A stretch of 64,000 nucleotides of DNA from JAKFYM01 sp964416595. Its GTDB lineage: Bacteria; Bdellovibrionota; UBA1018; CAIPTA01. The stretch spans positions 1 through 64,000 of the forward strand of contig CAYQES010000004.1 of the NCBI GenBank assembly GCA_964416595.1. The letters run 5' to 3'. The notes beneath the pieces were generated by a model. It did not search any database, was not told the DNA's origin, and saw only the letters and a program-made list of their open reading frames with translations. Below, piece by piece: positions 16,320 through 25,565 of this stretch. A program made the translations under genes and the position numbers. Position 1 is the stretch's first letter; each line of letters starts with the position of its first letter.

Positions 16320-16519
16320 GAAGCCCATTCCTCTTGAAGCGAACTGCAAGAGGTGAACCAGCGGCATTTTTTCTAAAAAAAAAGCAGGTGCAGCAAAAAC
16401 ACTTGAATTTATAGAGCATTTAATTTTTGCGTAGCGCCAATTGCAGGAATTCCTCCACAAAAACAAGGAAGTGGTGTCAAGATGACTGGAGCCAATCGTG
16501 GCGGAATTACAAGGATTCT

Positions 16520-18544
16520 ATGGTGCGATCGATAGTTCTTCTTTGTTGGTTTTTGCTCCCACTCTTTGCGAGCGCGGAACCTAAAAGTACACCCCATGTA
16601 CGTGCGCAGTTGTTGAGCGAAGAAGAATTTCTGCTGCCGGGAAAGAGCAACTGGGTTGGTTTGCAGCTGGAAATGCAGCCTCACTGGCATACGTACTGGA
16701 AGTTTCCCGGAGATTCCGGTTTGCCCACCACTGTGAAATGGCAGTTGCCGGAAGGTTGGAAAATTTCCGATGTCTACTGGCCGTTACCAAGCCGAATTTT
16801 CATGCCGCCTTTAGTGAACTTTGGATTCGAGGGCGAAGCCTTGTTGGGTTTTATGCTCACACCACCTGCGGGAAGTTCGGGATCTTATGAATTGCAGGCT
16901 AAGGCTTCGTGGCTCGTGTGCAAGGAAGAGTGCATTCCCGAGAGTGTAGATCTTCATTTGCGGGTGAGCGTAAAAGACGGGCAACCCAAAAAACGCACCG
17001 TGCTTTTTGAAAAATTGCGGCAGCAACAAGCCGTGCCTCCACCCCAAGGATCTTTTGTGGCCACTCATATGGAAGGCAAGCGCATCGGCTTAGCTTGGGA
17101 ATTGGAAGAGGATTGGCTCTCGGGCACGGTGGATTTTTTTCCGTTGGTGGCGCAATTAGTAACGGGCGCGAAACGTCCGGAAGTGGTGAAAGAAAAAGGT
17201 CGCGCTATTGTTTGGCTGGATAAGGCCGAACCTTTTGCAAACCAAGAAAAAGAATTGCCGGGCATCTTAGTGGTGGGTGAAGGCCACCAGCGCCGGGCCT
17301 ACGAAGTGCGGGCGCCTTTGCCAGTGGTGGGAGCGGAAACTGTGGTGGCAGCCGAGGATACTACAGTGTGGCTGGCGATTCTTTTCGCTTTTTTAGGCGG
17401 AGTATTGCTCAACCTTATGCCCTGTGTGTTTCCTGTGTTGGGAATAAAGGTTTTATCTCTCGTTTCCCAAGGAGGCGAAGATCGCTGGCACGCTAGGAAG
17501 CACGGCAAAGTATATGGACTCGGCGTGCTTGTTTCTTTTTGGGTTCTGACGGGCATCTTGTTGCTCCTGCGATCTGCGGGGCAAGAAGTGGGTTGGGGTT
17601 TTCAATTGCAGCAACCAGGCTTTGTGTTGGTGTTGATCCTGCTCTTTTCATTGATGGCGGCCAATTTGGGAGGATTTTTTGAATTCACGGGACGCTTCAT
17701 GGGTTTGGGTTCAAACTTAGCAGCACGGGAAGGATATCTAGGCTCCTTCTTCACGGGAATTTTGGCCGTGGTGGTGGCCACTCCCTGCACGGCGCCTTTT
17801 ATGGGCACCGCTATTGGTGTGGTGTTAACCCAACCGGCTTGGGCTGTGTTAGCGGTGTTTACGGCTTTGGCCATAGGTTTGGCCGCGCCCTTTCTTTTTT
17901 TGAGTTATCAGCCAAATTTAGTGAAATCTCTCCCGCGCCCTGGTCCGTGGATGGAGCGGGTGAAAGAATTTTTTGCCTTTCCTTTGGCGGCTACGGTGCT
18001 GTGGTTGTTCTGGGTGCTCGGAATCCAAATTGGTATCGACGGCTTGGTAGTGGCTATGGCCGGCTTGGTGCTGGTATTTTTCTCTCTCTGGGTGGGCCGC
18101 CGCTTTGCCGGAAAAGAAATGAAGGTTCTGGGTTGGTGTTTATTACTCGGCGGCTGCTTACTTACTGTTTCTAGCTTGCGCTGGCGGGGTAATGATTTGG
18201 GCGCCTCAGGGGCATGGCAGGTGTATTCGGATCAAGCCGTAGCAGAAGCCTTGGCAGCTAAGAAAAATGTGTTTGTGGATTTCACCGCCGCCTGGTGCCT
18301 CACCTGCCAAGTGAATAAAAGTTTGGTGCTTGAGCGTCCTGCGATGAAAAGTTTTTTCTTAGAAAAGGAAGTGGTGTTGTTTCGGGCTGATTGGACAAAC
18401 AGCGATCCCCACATCACCAAAGCCTTGGAGCGCTACGGGCGTATCGGTGTTCCGCTCTATTTGGCGTTTCCTGGGGGCCGTGAGAAACCAGAAATTCTGC
18501 CGCAAATTTTGACAGAGAAAATTGTGCGTGAAGTATTTCCCTGA
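16520..18544 (+). CDS. dsbD: Thiol:disulfide interchange protein DsbD/ScsB-like
   Basis: A 674-residue inner-membrane reductase that carries electrons from cytoplasmic thioredoxin to the periplasm. The ATG at 16520 has AAGGA upstream and gives a clean signal peptide (LCWFLLPLFASAE). A periplasmic domain of the ScsB type (WHTYWKFPGDSGLP; WLVCKEECIPE) is followed from about residue 285 by the eight-helix core with redox Cys302 (MPCVFPVLG) and Cys423 (ATPCTAPFMG). A C-terminal thioredoxin-like domain carries C593-LT-C596 in AAWCLTCQVNK. Just downstream is a periplasmic redoxin, a probable electron acceptor or parallel redox protein. Confidence 0.9.
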   Translation: MVRSIVLLCWFLLPLFASAEPKSTPHVRAQLLSEEEFLLPGKSNWVGLQLEMQPHWHTYWKFPGDSGLPTTVKWQLPEGWKISDVYWPLPSRIFMPPLVNFGFEGEALLGFMLTPPAGSSGSYELQAKASWLVCKEECIPESVDLHLRVSVKDGQPKKRTVLFEKLRQQQAVPPPQGSFVATHMEGKRIGLAWELEEDWLSGTVDFFPLVAQLVTGAKRPEVVKEKGRAIVWLDKAEPFANQEKELPGILVVGEGHQRRAYEVRAPLPVVGAETVVAAEDTTVWLAILFAFLGGVLLNLMPCVFPVLGIKVLSLVSQGGEDRWHARKHGKVYGLGVLVSFWVLTGILLLLRSAGQEVGWGFQLQQPGFVLVLILLFSLMAANLGGFFEFTGRFMGLGSNLAAREGYLGSFFTGILAVVVATPCTAPFMGTAIGVVLTQPAWAVLAVFTALAIGLAAPFLFLSYQPNLVKSLPRPGPWMERVKEFFAFPLAATVLWLFWVLGIQIGIDGLVVAMAGLVLVFFSLWVGRRFAGKEMKVLGWCLLLGGCLLTVSSLRWRGNDLGASGAWQVYSDQAVAEALAAKKNVFVDFTAAWCLTCQVNKSLVLERPAMKSFFLEKEVVLFRADWTNSDPHITKALERYGRIGVPLYLAFPGGREKPEILPQILTEKIVREVFP

Positions 18545-18569
18545 GACCCGAAAACGAAAAGGAGAGAAA

Positions 18570-19163
18570 ATGAAAGTTGTTCCCTATGTACTAATGTGTT
18601 TATTAGCTCCCATGGCTGCGTTCGCAGTGCAAACCGGCAGCCCGGCCCCGGATTTTTCCGTGATGGATAGCAGTGGAAAAACCGTAAAACTTTCCGACTA
18701 CAAAGGCAAAACCGTTGTGCTCGAGTGGCTAAACCACGGCTGCCCTTTTGTGAAAAAACACTACGAAAGCCACAATATGCAAGACTTACAAAAGAAATAC
18801 ACCGGTAAGGGCGTGGTATGGCTTTCCGTGATCTCTTCGGCTCCGGGCAAACAAGGCCACGGGGATGGTGCCAAAGTGGAAGAGGAAAGAAAAAAATTGC
18901 ACGCCAATCCCACAGCGATTTTGCTCGATGAAAAAGGTGTTATGGGTAAAGCCTATGGCGCAGAGACCACGCCCCATATGTTTGTGATCAGTAAAGATGG
19001 CAAGCTTGTGTACCAAGGCGCCATCGATGATAAACCTTCCACGGAAAAAGAAGACGTGAAGGTGGCAAAGAACTATGTGAGCGCCGCCCTCGATTCTACT
19101 TTGGCCGGCAAGCCCGTGGCTGTAGCGCAGACCAAGGCGTATGGCTGCTCGGTGAAGTACTAA
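18570..19163 (+). CDS. Periplasmic redoxin with single peroxidatic-type cysteine
   Basis: A 197-residue exported thioredoxin-fold protein. The ATG at 18570 is preceded by AAGGAGAG and gives a signal peptide ending AAFA. The redoxin core begins GSPAPDFSVMDSSGKTVKLSD and has the active-site segment NHGCPFVKKHY, where one Cys replaces the CxxC of thioredoxins, as in AhpC/TSA-type proteins. A second Cys lies near the C-terminus (AYGCSVKY) and may be resolving. It lies 25 bp after dsbD, so the two are likely co-transcribed, and DsbD could reduce it. Peroxide reduction or thiol repair in the periplasm is plausible but not shown. Confidence 0.82.
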   Translation: MKVVPYVLMCLLAPMAAFAVQTGSPAPDFSVMDSSGKTVKLSDYKGKTVVLEWLNHGCPFVKKHYESHNMQDLQKKYTGKGVVWLSVISSAPGKQGHGDGAKVEEERKKLHANPTAILLDEKGVMGKAYGAETTPHMFVISKDGKLVYQGAIDDKPSTEKEDVKVAKNYVSAALDSTLAGKPVAVAQTKAYGCSVKY

Positions 19164-19223
19164 GTCATTTTTCTCGGCGGGAGTGCTGCTTTACAGTCAT
19201 GTAGCAGTGGTTCAAATGGCAAA

Positions 19224-19251
19224 CCGCAACATGGGGCGCCCCATGTTGCGG
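19224..19251. repeat. 28-bp perfect palindrome between convergent genes
   Basis: CCGCAACATGGGGC (19224-19237) is followed immediately by its exact reverse complement (19238-19251), with no loop. It lies in the spacer of the convergent redoxin gene and nadB, 8 bp past the nadB stop. It lacks T-tracts. It may act as a bidirectional hairpin terminator or a protein-binding site. Its centre, GGGCGCCC, is the same as in the palindrome at 7259-7274. Confidence 0.75.
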
Positions 19252-19259
19252 AGCGATGA

Positions 19260-20876
19260 TCACAAAACCGTATCGCGCTTAAACAGCAAATCGTTCACTT
19301 CTGGATAATCGATGTTTTGATGCAAGCCCCGGCTTTCTTTTCGCGCTTGGGCCGAGGTAACAATCAACTCCGCCACCGTGATCAAATTTCGTAGCTCCAC
19401 CAAATTTTTATGGATTTTCCGCTCCCAATAGCACTGGTTGATCTCTTGTTTTAAAAGTGCAATTCGGTGGGCAGCATGTTCTAAACGCCGGTTAGAACGC
19501 ACAATGCCCACATAGTTCCACATCACTGTGCGGAGCTCATCCCAGCTGTGGGAAATGATCACTTCTTCTTCGTCTTCTTTGGCGAAACCCGGATTCCAGG
19601 GAGGAATTTCTTTGGAGGGAAAATCCCGCAAAGCCCGTAAAGCTTCTGTGGCATGCAAAGCAGCCCGCTGGGAATACACAGCTGCTTCCAAAAGCGAATT
19701 AGAGGCCAAACGGTTTGCTCCGTGGAGGCCCGTATGGCTCGCTTCGCCACTCACATAGAGGCCCAAGATGTTTGTGCGTCCGTATTCATCACTCATCACT
19801 CCGCCGCAGGTGTAGTGGGCGGCGGGCACCACGGGCACGGGCTCCCGCGTGAGATCAAAACCAAAACGGGCACAAGTGGCGGTGTTATGGGGGAAATGGC
19901 TTTGCACAAACTCGGCGCCTTTATGGGAAATATCGAGGTACACACATTCATCCCCCCGTCTTTTCATTTCCTTATCGATCGAAAGGGCCACCACATCCCG
20001 GGGCGCAAGCTCCATATCCTGGTGGTACTTAGCCATGAAACGCTCGCCCGCTTTATTCACTAAATAAGCGCCTTCGCCTCGCAAGGCCTCGCTGAGCAAC
20101 GCGCTTTTGGCTTCCGGATGGTAGAGGCAAGTGGGGTGGAATTGGATGAATTCCATATTGGCCACCTGGGCACCCAAACGATGGGCCATGGCGATGCCAT
20201 CACCCACGGAGGTGTCTGGGTTCGAAGTGTATTTATACACTTTGCCGGCGCCGCCGGTGGCGATCATGGTGATGGCGGCGCGCACGGAATAAACAGAATT
20301 AGTTGGTATGTGCAAAAGATAAGCACCCAAGCAGCGAGCGCCGAGGTTAGAACGAATGCGGGCAAGTTTATGATCCGAAACTAAATCGATGGCGATGGTT
20401 TCCGTGGCGAGTTCAATCTGTGGGTTAGCGCGGGCTTGGCGAATCAAAGCTTCCATGATCGCCCGGCCCGTGTGATCGGCCACATGCAAAATCCGTCGCC
20501 GCGAATGGCCGCCCTCTTGGGTGAAATCGTATTGGTCCTGGTGGCCTTCCCTGCGAGTGAATTGCACGCCACGGCGAATGAGATCCTGCACCCGATCGGG
20601 GCCTTCGGTTACAACGAGTCGGATGGCTTCTTCTTTGGCAATGCCACCGCCGGTGCGCAAGGTATCCTGAAAATGGGCTTCCACATCATCGCCCTCATTC
20701 ATCACGGCGGCGATTCCACCTTGGGCCCATTGGGTAGCGCTTTCGGCTAAGTCCGCGGATTTGGTTACCACCAACACCCGGGCGCTGGGGTTGCGTTCGG
20801 CGAATTCCAACGCGAAATTGAGGCCGGCTATGCCGGAGCCAAGAACGAGAGCATCAACCTGTTTTGCCGATTGCAT
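19260..20876 (-). CDS. nadB: L-aspartate oxidase
   Basis: A 538-residue flavoprotein that oxidises L-aspartate to iminoaspartate, the first step of de novo NAD synthesis. It has the FAD-binding GSGIAGLNFALE near residue 13, ATQWAQGGIAAV, EGGHSRRRILH and the C-terminal helical domain with arginines typical of NadB rather than fumarate reductase. No nadA or nadC is adjacent. It is divergent from the Cache/GAF sensor gene, whose promoter overlaps the 5' end of nadB. Its ATG lacks an obvious ribosome site. Confidence 0.92.
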   Translation of the reverse strand: MQSAKQVDALVLGSGIAGLNFALEFAERNPSARVLVVTKSADLAESATQWAQGGIAAVMNEGDDVEAHFQDTLRTGGGIAKEEAIRLVVTEGPDRVQDLIRRGVQFTRREGHQDQYDFTQEGGHSRRRILHVADHTGRAIMEALIRQARANPQIELATETIAIDLVSDHKLARIRSNLGARCLGAYLLHIPTNSVYSVRAAITMIATGGAGKVYKYTSNPDTSVGDGIAMAHRLGAQVANMEFIQFHPTCLYHPEAKSALLSEALRGEGAYLVNKAGERFMAKYHQDMELAPRDVVALSIDKEMKRRGDECVYLDISHKGAEFVQSHFPHNTATCARFGFDLTREPVPVVPAAHYTCGGVMSDEYGRTNILGLYVSGEASHTGLHGANRLASNSLLEAAVYSQRAALHATEALRALRDFPSKEIPPWNPGFAKEDEEEVIISHSWDELRTVMWNYVGIVRSNRRLEHAAHRIALLKQEINQCYWERKIHKNLVELRNLITVAELIVTSAQARKESRGLHQNIDYPEVNDLLFKRDTVL

Positions 20877-20892
20877 GGGGAGCTTGTATAAT
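20864..20892 (+). promoter_or_regulatory. Sigma70-type promoter for the Cache/GAF sensor gene
   Basis: A -35-like TTGCCG (20864-20869) and a consensus -10 TATAAT (20887-20892) are separated by exactly 17 bp. They lie about 40 bp before the ATG at 20932, which has AAGGAGGG upstream. The -35 falls inside the 5' end of the divergent nadB. Confidence 0.6.
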
Positions 20893-20931
20893 AACCCAGG
20901 GTAGAGTGGAATAGTGCAAGGAGGGCTCTAG

Positions 20932-22506
20932 ATGCGTAAACCCATATTGTTCTTGGGAGTGGGATTTCTAGCGCTGGCTAGCTTGTTCTTTTATGCGGAG
21001 CATAATCGGCGGGAAACCCAAGAAATGGAAGCCCAGAAGGCCATTGAAGAGGTATTACGGGCCCAAAACCAATCTTTAGCGGCTCAGTTGGCCGATAGTT
21101 TTTCCCGGGTGGATCGGGATGCCCTGGGCGCCTTCCTTCGCAAAAAGAAAGCCGCCGGCTTTGTGACAGACACCGCTTTAGCTGAGCCCCAGGCGCCCAA
21201 ATGGATCATTGTGGGCGAACAAAAGCTGCGGGCCGCGGGTGTGGTGGATGATGCGCTTTTAGAAGACGCTCTCGCCAAGCATCTCTTGGGCAATAAAAAG
21301 CTCGCACTCTATCCCACTAAGGGTAAATATTTTCTATTTGTGAAAGGCTCCGTGAATGGCGAAGTTTACGCCGCCGCTTATGCGCCGGAAGTCTTTTTCT
21401 CGGCCTTTCGCGCGAGTGGCGGAATTCGCACTTGGTTGGTCTTGAAAGATGGCACAGTAATCTACCATCCGAATTTCCGTTTTATTGGTTCCAATAGCGC
21501 GAATCTAAAACCCGTGGCTGCGGGCATTCGTGGTCTCAATGCAAATGATGGCTCTCTCTTTGTGCGATCCTATCTGAGCTTGGAAGGCAATCAAACCGTG
21601 GGTGCTTGGACACCCTTGCCGATCCTTGATCTTTTAGTGGGCAGCGAATGGGTGGATATGCCCGCCGCTTCCGCCACTTCCTTATTTTTCTGGTTGGCCG
21701 TGGGTGGTGCAATCTTAGGAGCGTTGGCTTTAGGTTGGGCCTTGAACTTTCGATTGCAGCCTAGGGAAGTAAAAGCGTTCGACGAAAGCCGCCTCGACCA
21801 AGACGCCATGGATTACCTTGAAGGCGCCCGCCACACGGCAGAGCAAGCTCTGGCTTTAGCTGAAGAACGCCAACAGCAGCTGGACGCCATGTTGTCTGAA
21901 AAACGGGAAGACTCTGAACGCCAGGGAGAAATGGAGTGGCGGATCGCAGTGCTGCAGGAATTCCAGGAGAAAATCCTGCCGAAGGTAACGGGAAAACAGG
22001 TATGGAGTGAGCTCTGCCAGCTGATCACGAGCCGCTCGCCCGGATTATCCGCCGTGTTCTATCGTTATTCCCCCTCTTCGTTCTCGCTGGTACCGGAAAC
22101 TTTGCATGGCAAACAAGAATTGCCCGAGAGCGCCCAAGCCTATTTTCGGGATGCGCGCATTTTCATCGGCAATCCGAGCTTCTTGCCCCGTTTATTGGAA
22201 ACGGAAGCCTTCCAGCAGTGGAACGCAAAGAGGGAGCGTCATATGCCCTTGCACCAGACAGATTTCCGCGCCTTTGCGATCCAATGTGCCGGGGTTCGGG
22301 GCGCTATTCTGTTGTATTTTGATCGTCGCATGAATGCCCAGGGCGAAATGGAAAATGCTCTAGATCTTTCCCTTTACCTGGCGGAACGAACAGCTACGTT
22401 TTGCGATAGCTTGGGGCACTTGCTACAATCTCTCTATGCAAAGGGAAGCGCCTGGCACATGGCAAGTTCGGCAAACCACGCTGGAAATCGATCTCAGCCT
22501 ACTTAA
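20932..22506 (+). CDS. Membrane sensor: periplasmic Cache-like domain, coiled coil and GAF-like domain
   Basis: A 524-residue protein. TM helix 1 (5-21) and TM helix 2 (about 249-272) enclose a periplasmic domain of some 225 residues that ends with a Cache-like motif (VLKDGTVIYHPNFRFIG, about 170-186). After the membrane comes a Glu/Gln-rich coiled coil (about 290-345) and a roughly 150-residue GAF-like region. No histidine kinase, GGDEF, EAL or methyl-accepting domain follows, so the output must be protein interaction or the domain is too divergent to name. The last 71 bp overlap the alr start in another frame, and the final residues (after about 500) look like read-through sequence. Confidence 0.6.
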   Translation: MRKPILFLGVGFLALASLFFYAEHNRRETQEMEAQKAIEEVLRAQNQSLAAQLADSFSRVDRDALGAFLRKKKAAGFVTDTALAEPQAPKWIIVGEQKLRAAGVVDDALLEDALAKHLLGNKKLALYPTKGKYFLFVKGSVNGEVYAAAYAPEVFFSAFRASGGIRTWLVLKDGTVIYHPNFRFIGSNSANLKPVAAGIRGLNANDGSLFVRSYLSLEGNQTVGAWTPLPILDLLVGSEWVDMPAASATSLFFWLAVGGAILGALALGWALNFRLQPREVKAFDESRLDQDAMDYLEGARHTAEQALALAEERQQQLDAMLSEKREDSERQGEMEWRIAVLQEFQEKILPKVTGKQVWSELCQLITSRSPGLSAVFYRYSPSSFSLVPETLHGKQELPESAQAYFRDARIFIGNPSFLPRLLETEAFQQWNAKRERHMPLHQTDFRAFAIQCAGVRGAILLYFDRRMNAQGEMENALDLSLYLAERTATFCDSLGHLLQSLYAKGSAWHMASSANHAGNRSQPT

Positions 22507-23572
22507 ACAAAATTATTCCCGTTTGCTGAAGCGAGCAAAAGGGGCGGAGCTAATGGTAGTGCTAAAAAGCAATGCCTATGGCCATTCCCATCGGGAAGTT
22601 TCCCGTTGTTTGGAGGAGCTGGATCCGAGTTCCCGCCTCCACGGCTATGGGGTGGCTACTGTGGAAGAGGGCATTGAACTTAGGCGGGAAGGCATCCGCC
22701 GGCCGATCTATGTGCTCTCCGGCATCCAGCACTATGATGAAGATCTCCATCGTTGTTTGGAAACCTGCGATCTCATCCCTGTGTGCTCTTCGATTTCGGT
22801 TTTAAAACAGATTTGTGCTGTCACAAAAAAAATGGAATCTGCTCGCACTTTGCATTTGAAATTTAATACGGGCATGAATCGTTTAGGCATTGATGCACAA
22901 GAGCATGCCGAATGTTTGCAGCTCGTGCGTGCGCATCCATTGGTAAAAGTAGAAGGATTGATGAGCCATTTTGCGGCGGCAGAAAATCCCAAACTTCCTC
23001 TCACAAAAAAACAGGTGAAAAATTTTCGGGCCTTGGTGCAGGAGTTTCATGCAGCAGGCATCCAACCCCGTTATCTCCATATGGCTAATTCTTTTGGCTT
23101 GGCAGGGCACTTATTTCCAGAAGGAAATTTGGCGCGGGTTGGTTTGCATCTCTATGGTTTTGGGGATCCGGAGATGCGGCCCGTAGCCCATTGGACAGCC
23201 CAAGTGTACCAAGTGCGTGAATTAAAAAAAGGTGAACCCGTTGGTTATGGCAGCCGTTTTCGCGCGAAAAAGAAAATGCGTATGGCGGTGCTGGGAGTAG
23301 GTTACGGGGATGGCTACCGCAGGATTTTTTCTAATCGCGCCGAAGTTTTATTAAAAGGCAAACGCTGCCCAGTGATTGGCTCCGTGAGCATGGATCTTAC
23401 GGCTATTGATGTTTCAGCCGTGAAGCATGTTTCTTGTGAGGATCGGGCCGTGCTCCTTGGCAAGGATGGAAAAGATTCCATTACTGCGGAAGAACTGGCC
23501 GATCACGCAAAAACGATTTCCTGGGAGATTCTCACGGGCATCTCTCCTAGAGTGCCCAGGGTGTTCAAATGA
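22436..23572 (+). CDS. alr: Alanine racemase
   Basis: A 378-residue PLP enzyme that makes D-alanine for peptidoglycan. The PLP lysine is in VVLKSNAYGHS (about residue 44), and the opposite catalytic Tyr in GVGYGDGYRR. The family N-terminus (TTLEIDLSLLKQNY) begins at residue 14, so the ATG at 22436 adds 13 residues and lies 71 bp inside the sensor gene; no later ATG precedes the conserved start. The next gene starts within the stop codon (ATGA). The enzyme is cytoplasmic by the absence of a signal. Confidence 0.92.
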   Translation: MQREAPGTWQVRQTTLEIDLSLLKQNYSRLLKRAKGAELMVVLKSNAYGHSHREVSRCLEELDPSSRLHGYGVATVEEGIELRREGIRRPIYVLSGIQHYDEDLHRCLETCDLIPVCSSISVLKQICAVTKKMESARTLHLKFNTGMNRLGIDAQEHAECLQLVRAHPLVKVEGLMSHFAAAENPKLPLTKKQVKNFRALVQEFHAAGIQPRYLHMANSFGLAGHLFPEGNLARVGLHLYGFGDPEMRPVAHWTAQVYQVRELKKGEPVGYGSRFRAKKKMRMAVLGVGYGDGYRRIFSNRAEVLLKGKRCPVIGSVSMDLTAIDVSAVKHVSCEDRAVLLGKDGKDSITAEELADHAKTISWEILTGISPRVPRVFK

Positions 23573-25557
23573 CAGCTGAAATTTTATCCTGGCTCATTCG
23601 CGATAATACCAATGTGATCCGTGGCCCGTTTGCGCACAACGAAGTGTTGCAATTGATTAAGAAGGGCCAGCTCAAGGGCAAGGTGGAAATTTCCCAAGCC
23701 AATTCCTATTGGTTTGCCATCGAAGAGCAAGAAGAACTGGCAAAATTTTTTCCAGAATTAGGTTTAGAAGTAAAAGAACAGCAAACGCAGATGACCGCGA
23801 CCCTCAACCAAGCGGAACAATCAGTGGATATGACTCAGTTCACTTCAGTGCCAACAACTGAAATAAAAATCGACGAGGATTTGCTTTCTTCGGCCTCTGG
23901 CCAGATGCAATGGCTGAATGAAGAAGTGGCCATGGAATTTGGCGAGGACGAAACAGGCAGCACCCAAGCCACCCAAGAGATGATGCAGCGGGCATCCGTG
24001 AAGGCGGATACTTTGCCCAGCGAATTTAAAAGTGCTCAAGGGGAACGGCCAAAGCCCATGGATGCCGTATTAAAAGCGCCAGAAAAAGGCGCCTCAGCCT
24101 ATCGGCAGGGCCAATCTAATATGGTGCATATTCCCTTAGATCGGGCCGAGAGTGTTCCTAAAATGGTGCACGCAGGATCTGAAACTAATGAGGGCGGGGG
24201 AAAGAAAAAGCTCATTTTCGCCCTGGTGGCGGTGGGCATAGCGGTGTTTGGTCTTGTGGAGTGGATGGGGGCGAAGCCCGCTAGCGTTCCTTTGCAAACC
24301 AAATCTCATTTAGTTAATGGCGATGCCCGCACGGCTTTGGAAAAGTCTTTGCTGCTCTATAATTTAGAGGGCGCCAAAGAGGCCTTGGCCGAGTGGGAAA
24401 TGAATCCCCTGTCTAAAGGGCAAGTAGCCTTGCCTATAGCTGTAGCTCTGATTAAAAAAGAATTTTTATTCGATACAGATGGCGCTTTGCTCTCGTTGCA
24501 AACCGCAAAATCTTTGGCCAAGGGAAATTCTTTAGAGCCAGAAGTGGATAATCTTATGGCCAACTATTCTTTCGAGCGGGATAAGAGCGATTCCCTCGCG
24601 GAATTTCGCCGGCTATTTGCGGCGCAGCCTGCGAACCAAGTTTTTCATTACAATTTAGCTTTGGCCCTATTGCGCAATGGCTTGGCGGCAGAAGCCTCGC
24701 GTTCGGCCGCGGCGGCGAATGTGGGGAAAGATCCCTTGGTAGCGGATTTTGCGATCCTTGCTGGCTGGGCGAAGGAAGTAGCTAGCGGTGGTAATGATCC
24801 TTCTGCGGAAGCCGCTTATGCCAAGGCCTTGGAGCATGTGCCCTATTCCGCTAAGGCCCGCCTTGGCCTCGGCATTTATCATTTACGAAAGGGGGGAATG
24901 CGGGCGTCGGAAGCGGATTTCCGGGCATTCCTGGATGCTTTGCCCGAGCTAGATCCTCCCACCCAAGTAACAAATTTTCGTAAAATGGCGGACACTGAGT
25001 TTTATCAGTTTGCCCGGGCCCAGCTCAGGGAGTTGAATGTGCCCTTGGGAGCTGCGGGCAATAAACCTTCCCCTTTGGTGATGGCTGTGGACGCTGTGCT
25101 CTCCTGCTTGCAAAATCGCACGGGCGAAGCAGGTAAGATTTTAGAAGGCGCGCTATCGGCGGCACCGGGCGATCCCCATTTGCTGAAAGCCGTGGGTTAT
25201 CACCGTTGGAAAGAAGGGCGTTACCAGGAAATTATTGATCTCTTGAAAGAGATCCCTAGAGAAAAGCAAGGTTTTGCGATTGGTTTTTTATTGGCAAAAT
25301 CTTATGGCAAAGTGGGCCGCTTAGAAATAGCGGAAAAATATTTAGAAGCTCTTACAGCTTCCCACCCCCAACGGAGCGATGGTTGGTCGCTCCTCGGCAG
25401 CGTGCAGCTCCAGAGAGGAAAAAAGGATTTGGCGATAAAATCTTTGTCCAAGGCCTTGGAGCAAGACTCTTTTGATCTTTTGGCCCTGCGGGGCCTCGAC
25501 CATTTGGGGCAGGGTAAGGTATTGTCCCCCGAACTGGCTCGCAATCTTCCTTTCTAG
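23569..25557 (+). CDS. GYF_2-domain, single-span membrane protein with TPR-like region
   Basis: A 662-residue protein. Residues 5-60 form a GYF_2 module (WLIRDNTNVIRGPFAHNEV...YWFAIEEQEELAKF). An acidic, Gln/Thr-rich linker runs to about 210, then a TM helix (214-234) and a large helical region (245-655) with Ala/Leu-rich repeats of TPR type, e.g. AKARLGLGIYHLRKGGMRASEADF and GWSLLGSVQLQRGKKDLAIKSLSKAL. The TPR part is predicted outside the membrane and the GYF module inside, but topology is inferred. It overlaps alr by 4 bp (ATGA). The same architecture of GYF plus TPR suggests a scaffold role; no function is assigned. Confidence 0.72.
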   Translation: MTAEILSWLIRDNTNVIRGPFAHNEVLQLIKKGQLKGKVEISQANSYWFAIEEQEELAKFFPELGLEVKEQQTQMTATLNQAEQSVDMTQFTSVPTTEIKIDEDLLSSASGQMQWLNEEVAMEFGEDETGSTQATQEMMQRASVKADTLPSEFKSAQGERPKPMDAVLKAPEKGASAYRQGQSNMVHIPLDRAESVPKMVHAGSETNEGGGKKKLIFALVAVGIAVFGLVEWMGAKPASVPLQTKSHLVNGDARTALEKSLLLYNLEGAKEALAEWEMNPLSKGQVALPIAVALIKKEFLFDTDGALLSLQTAKSLAKGNSLEPEVDNLMANYSFERDKSDSLAEFRRLFAAQPANQVFHYNLALALLRNGLAAEASRSAAAANVGKDPLVADFAILAGWAKEVASGGNDPSAEAAYAKALEHVPYSAKARLGLGIYHLRKGGMRASEADFRAFLDALPELDPPTQVTNFRKMADTEFYQFARAQLRELNVPLGAAGNKPSPLVMAVDAVLSCLQNRTGEAGKILEGALSAAPGDPHLLKAVGYHRWKEGRYQEIIDLLKEIPREKQGFAIGFLLAKSYGKVGRLEIAEKYLEALTASHPQRSDGWSLLGSVQLQRGKKDLAIKSLSKALEQDSFDLLALRGLDHLGQGKVLSPELARNLPF

Positions 25558-25565
25558 AGGTTCCC

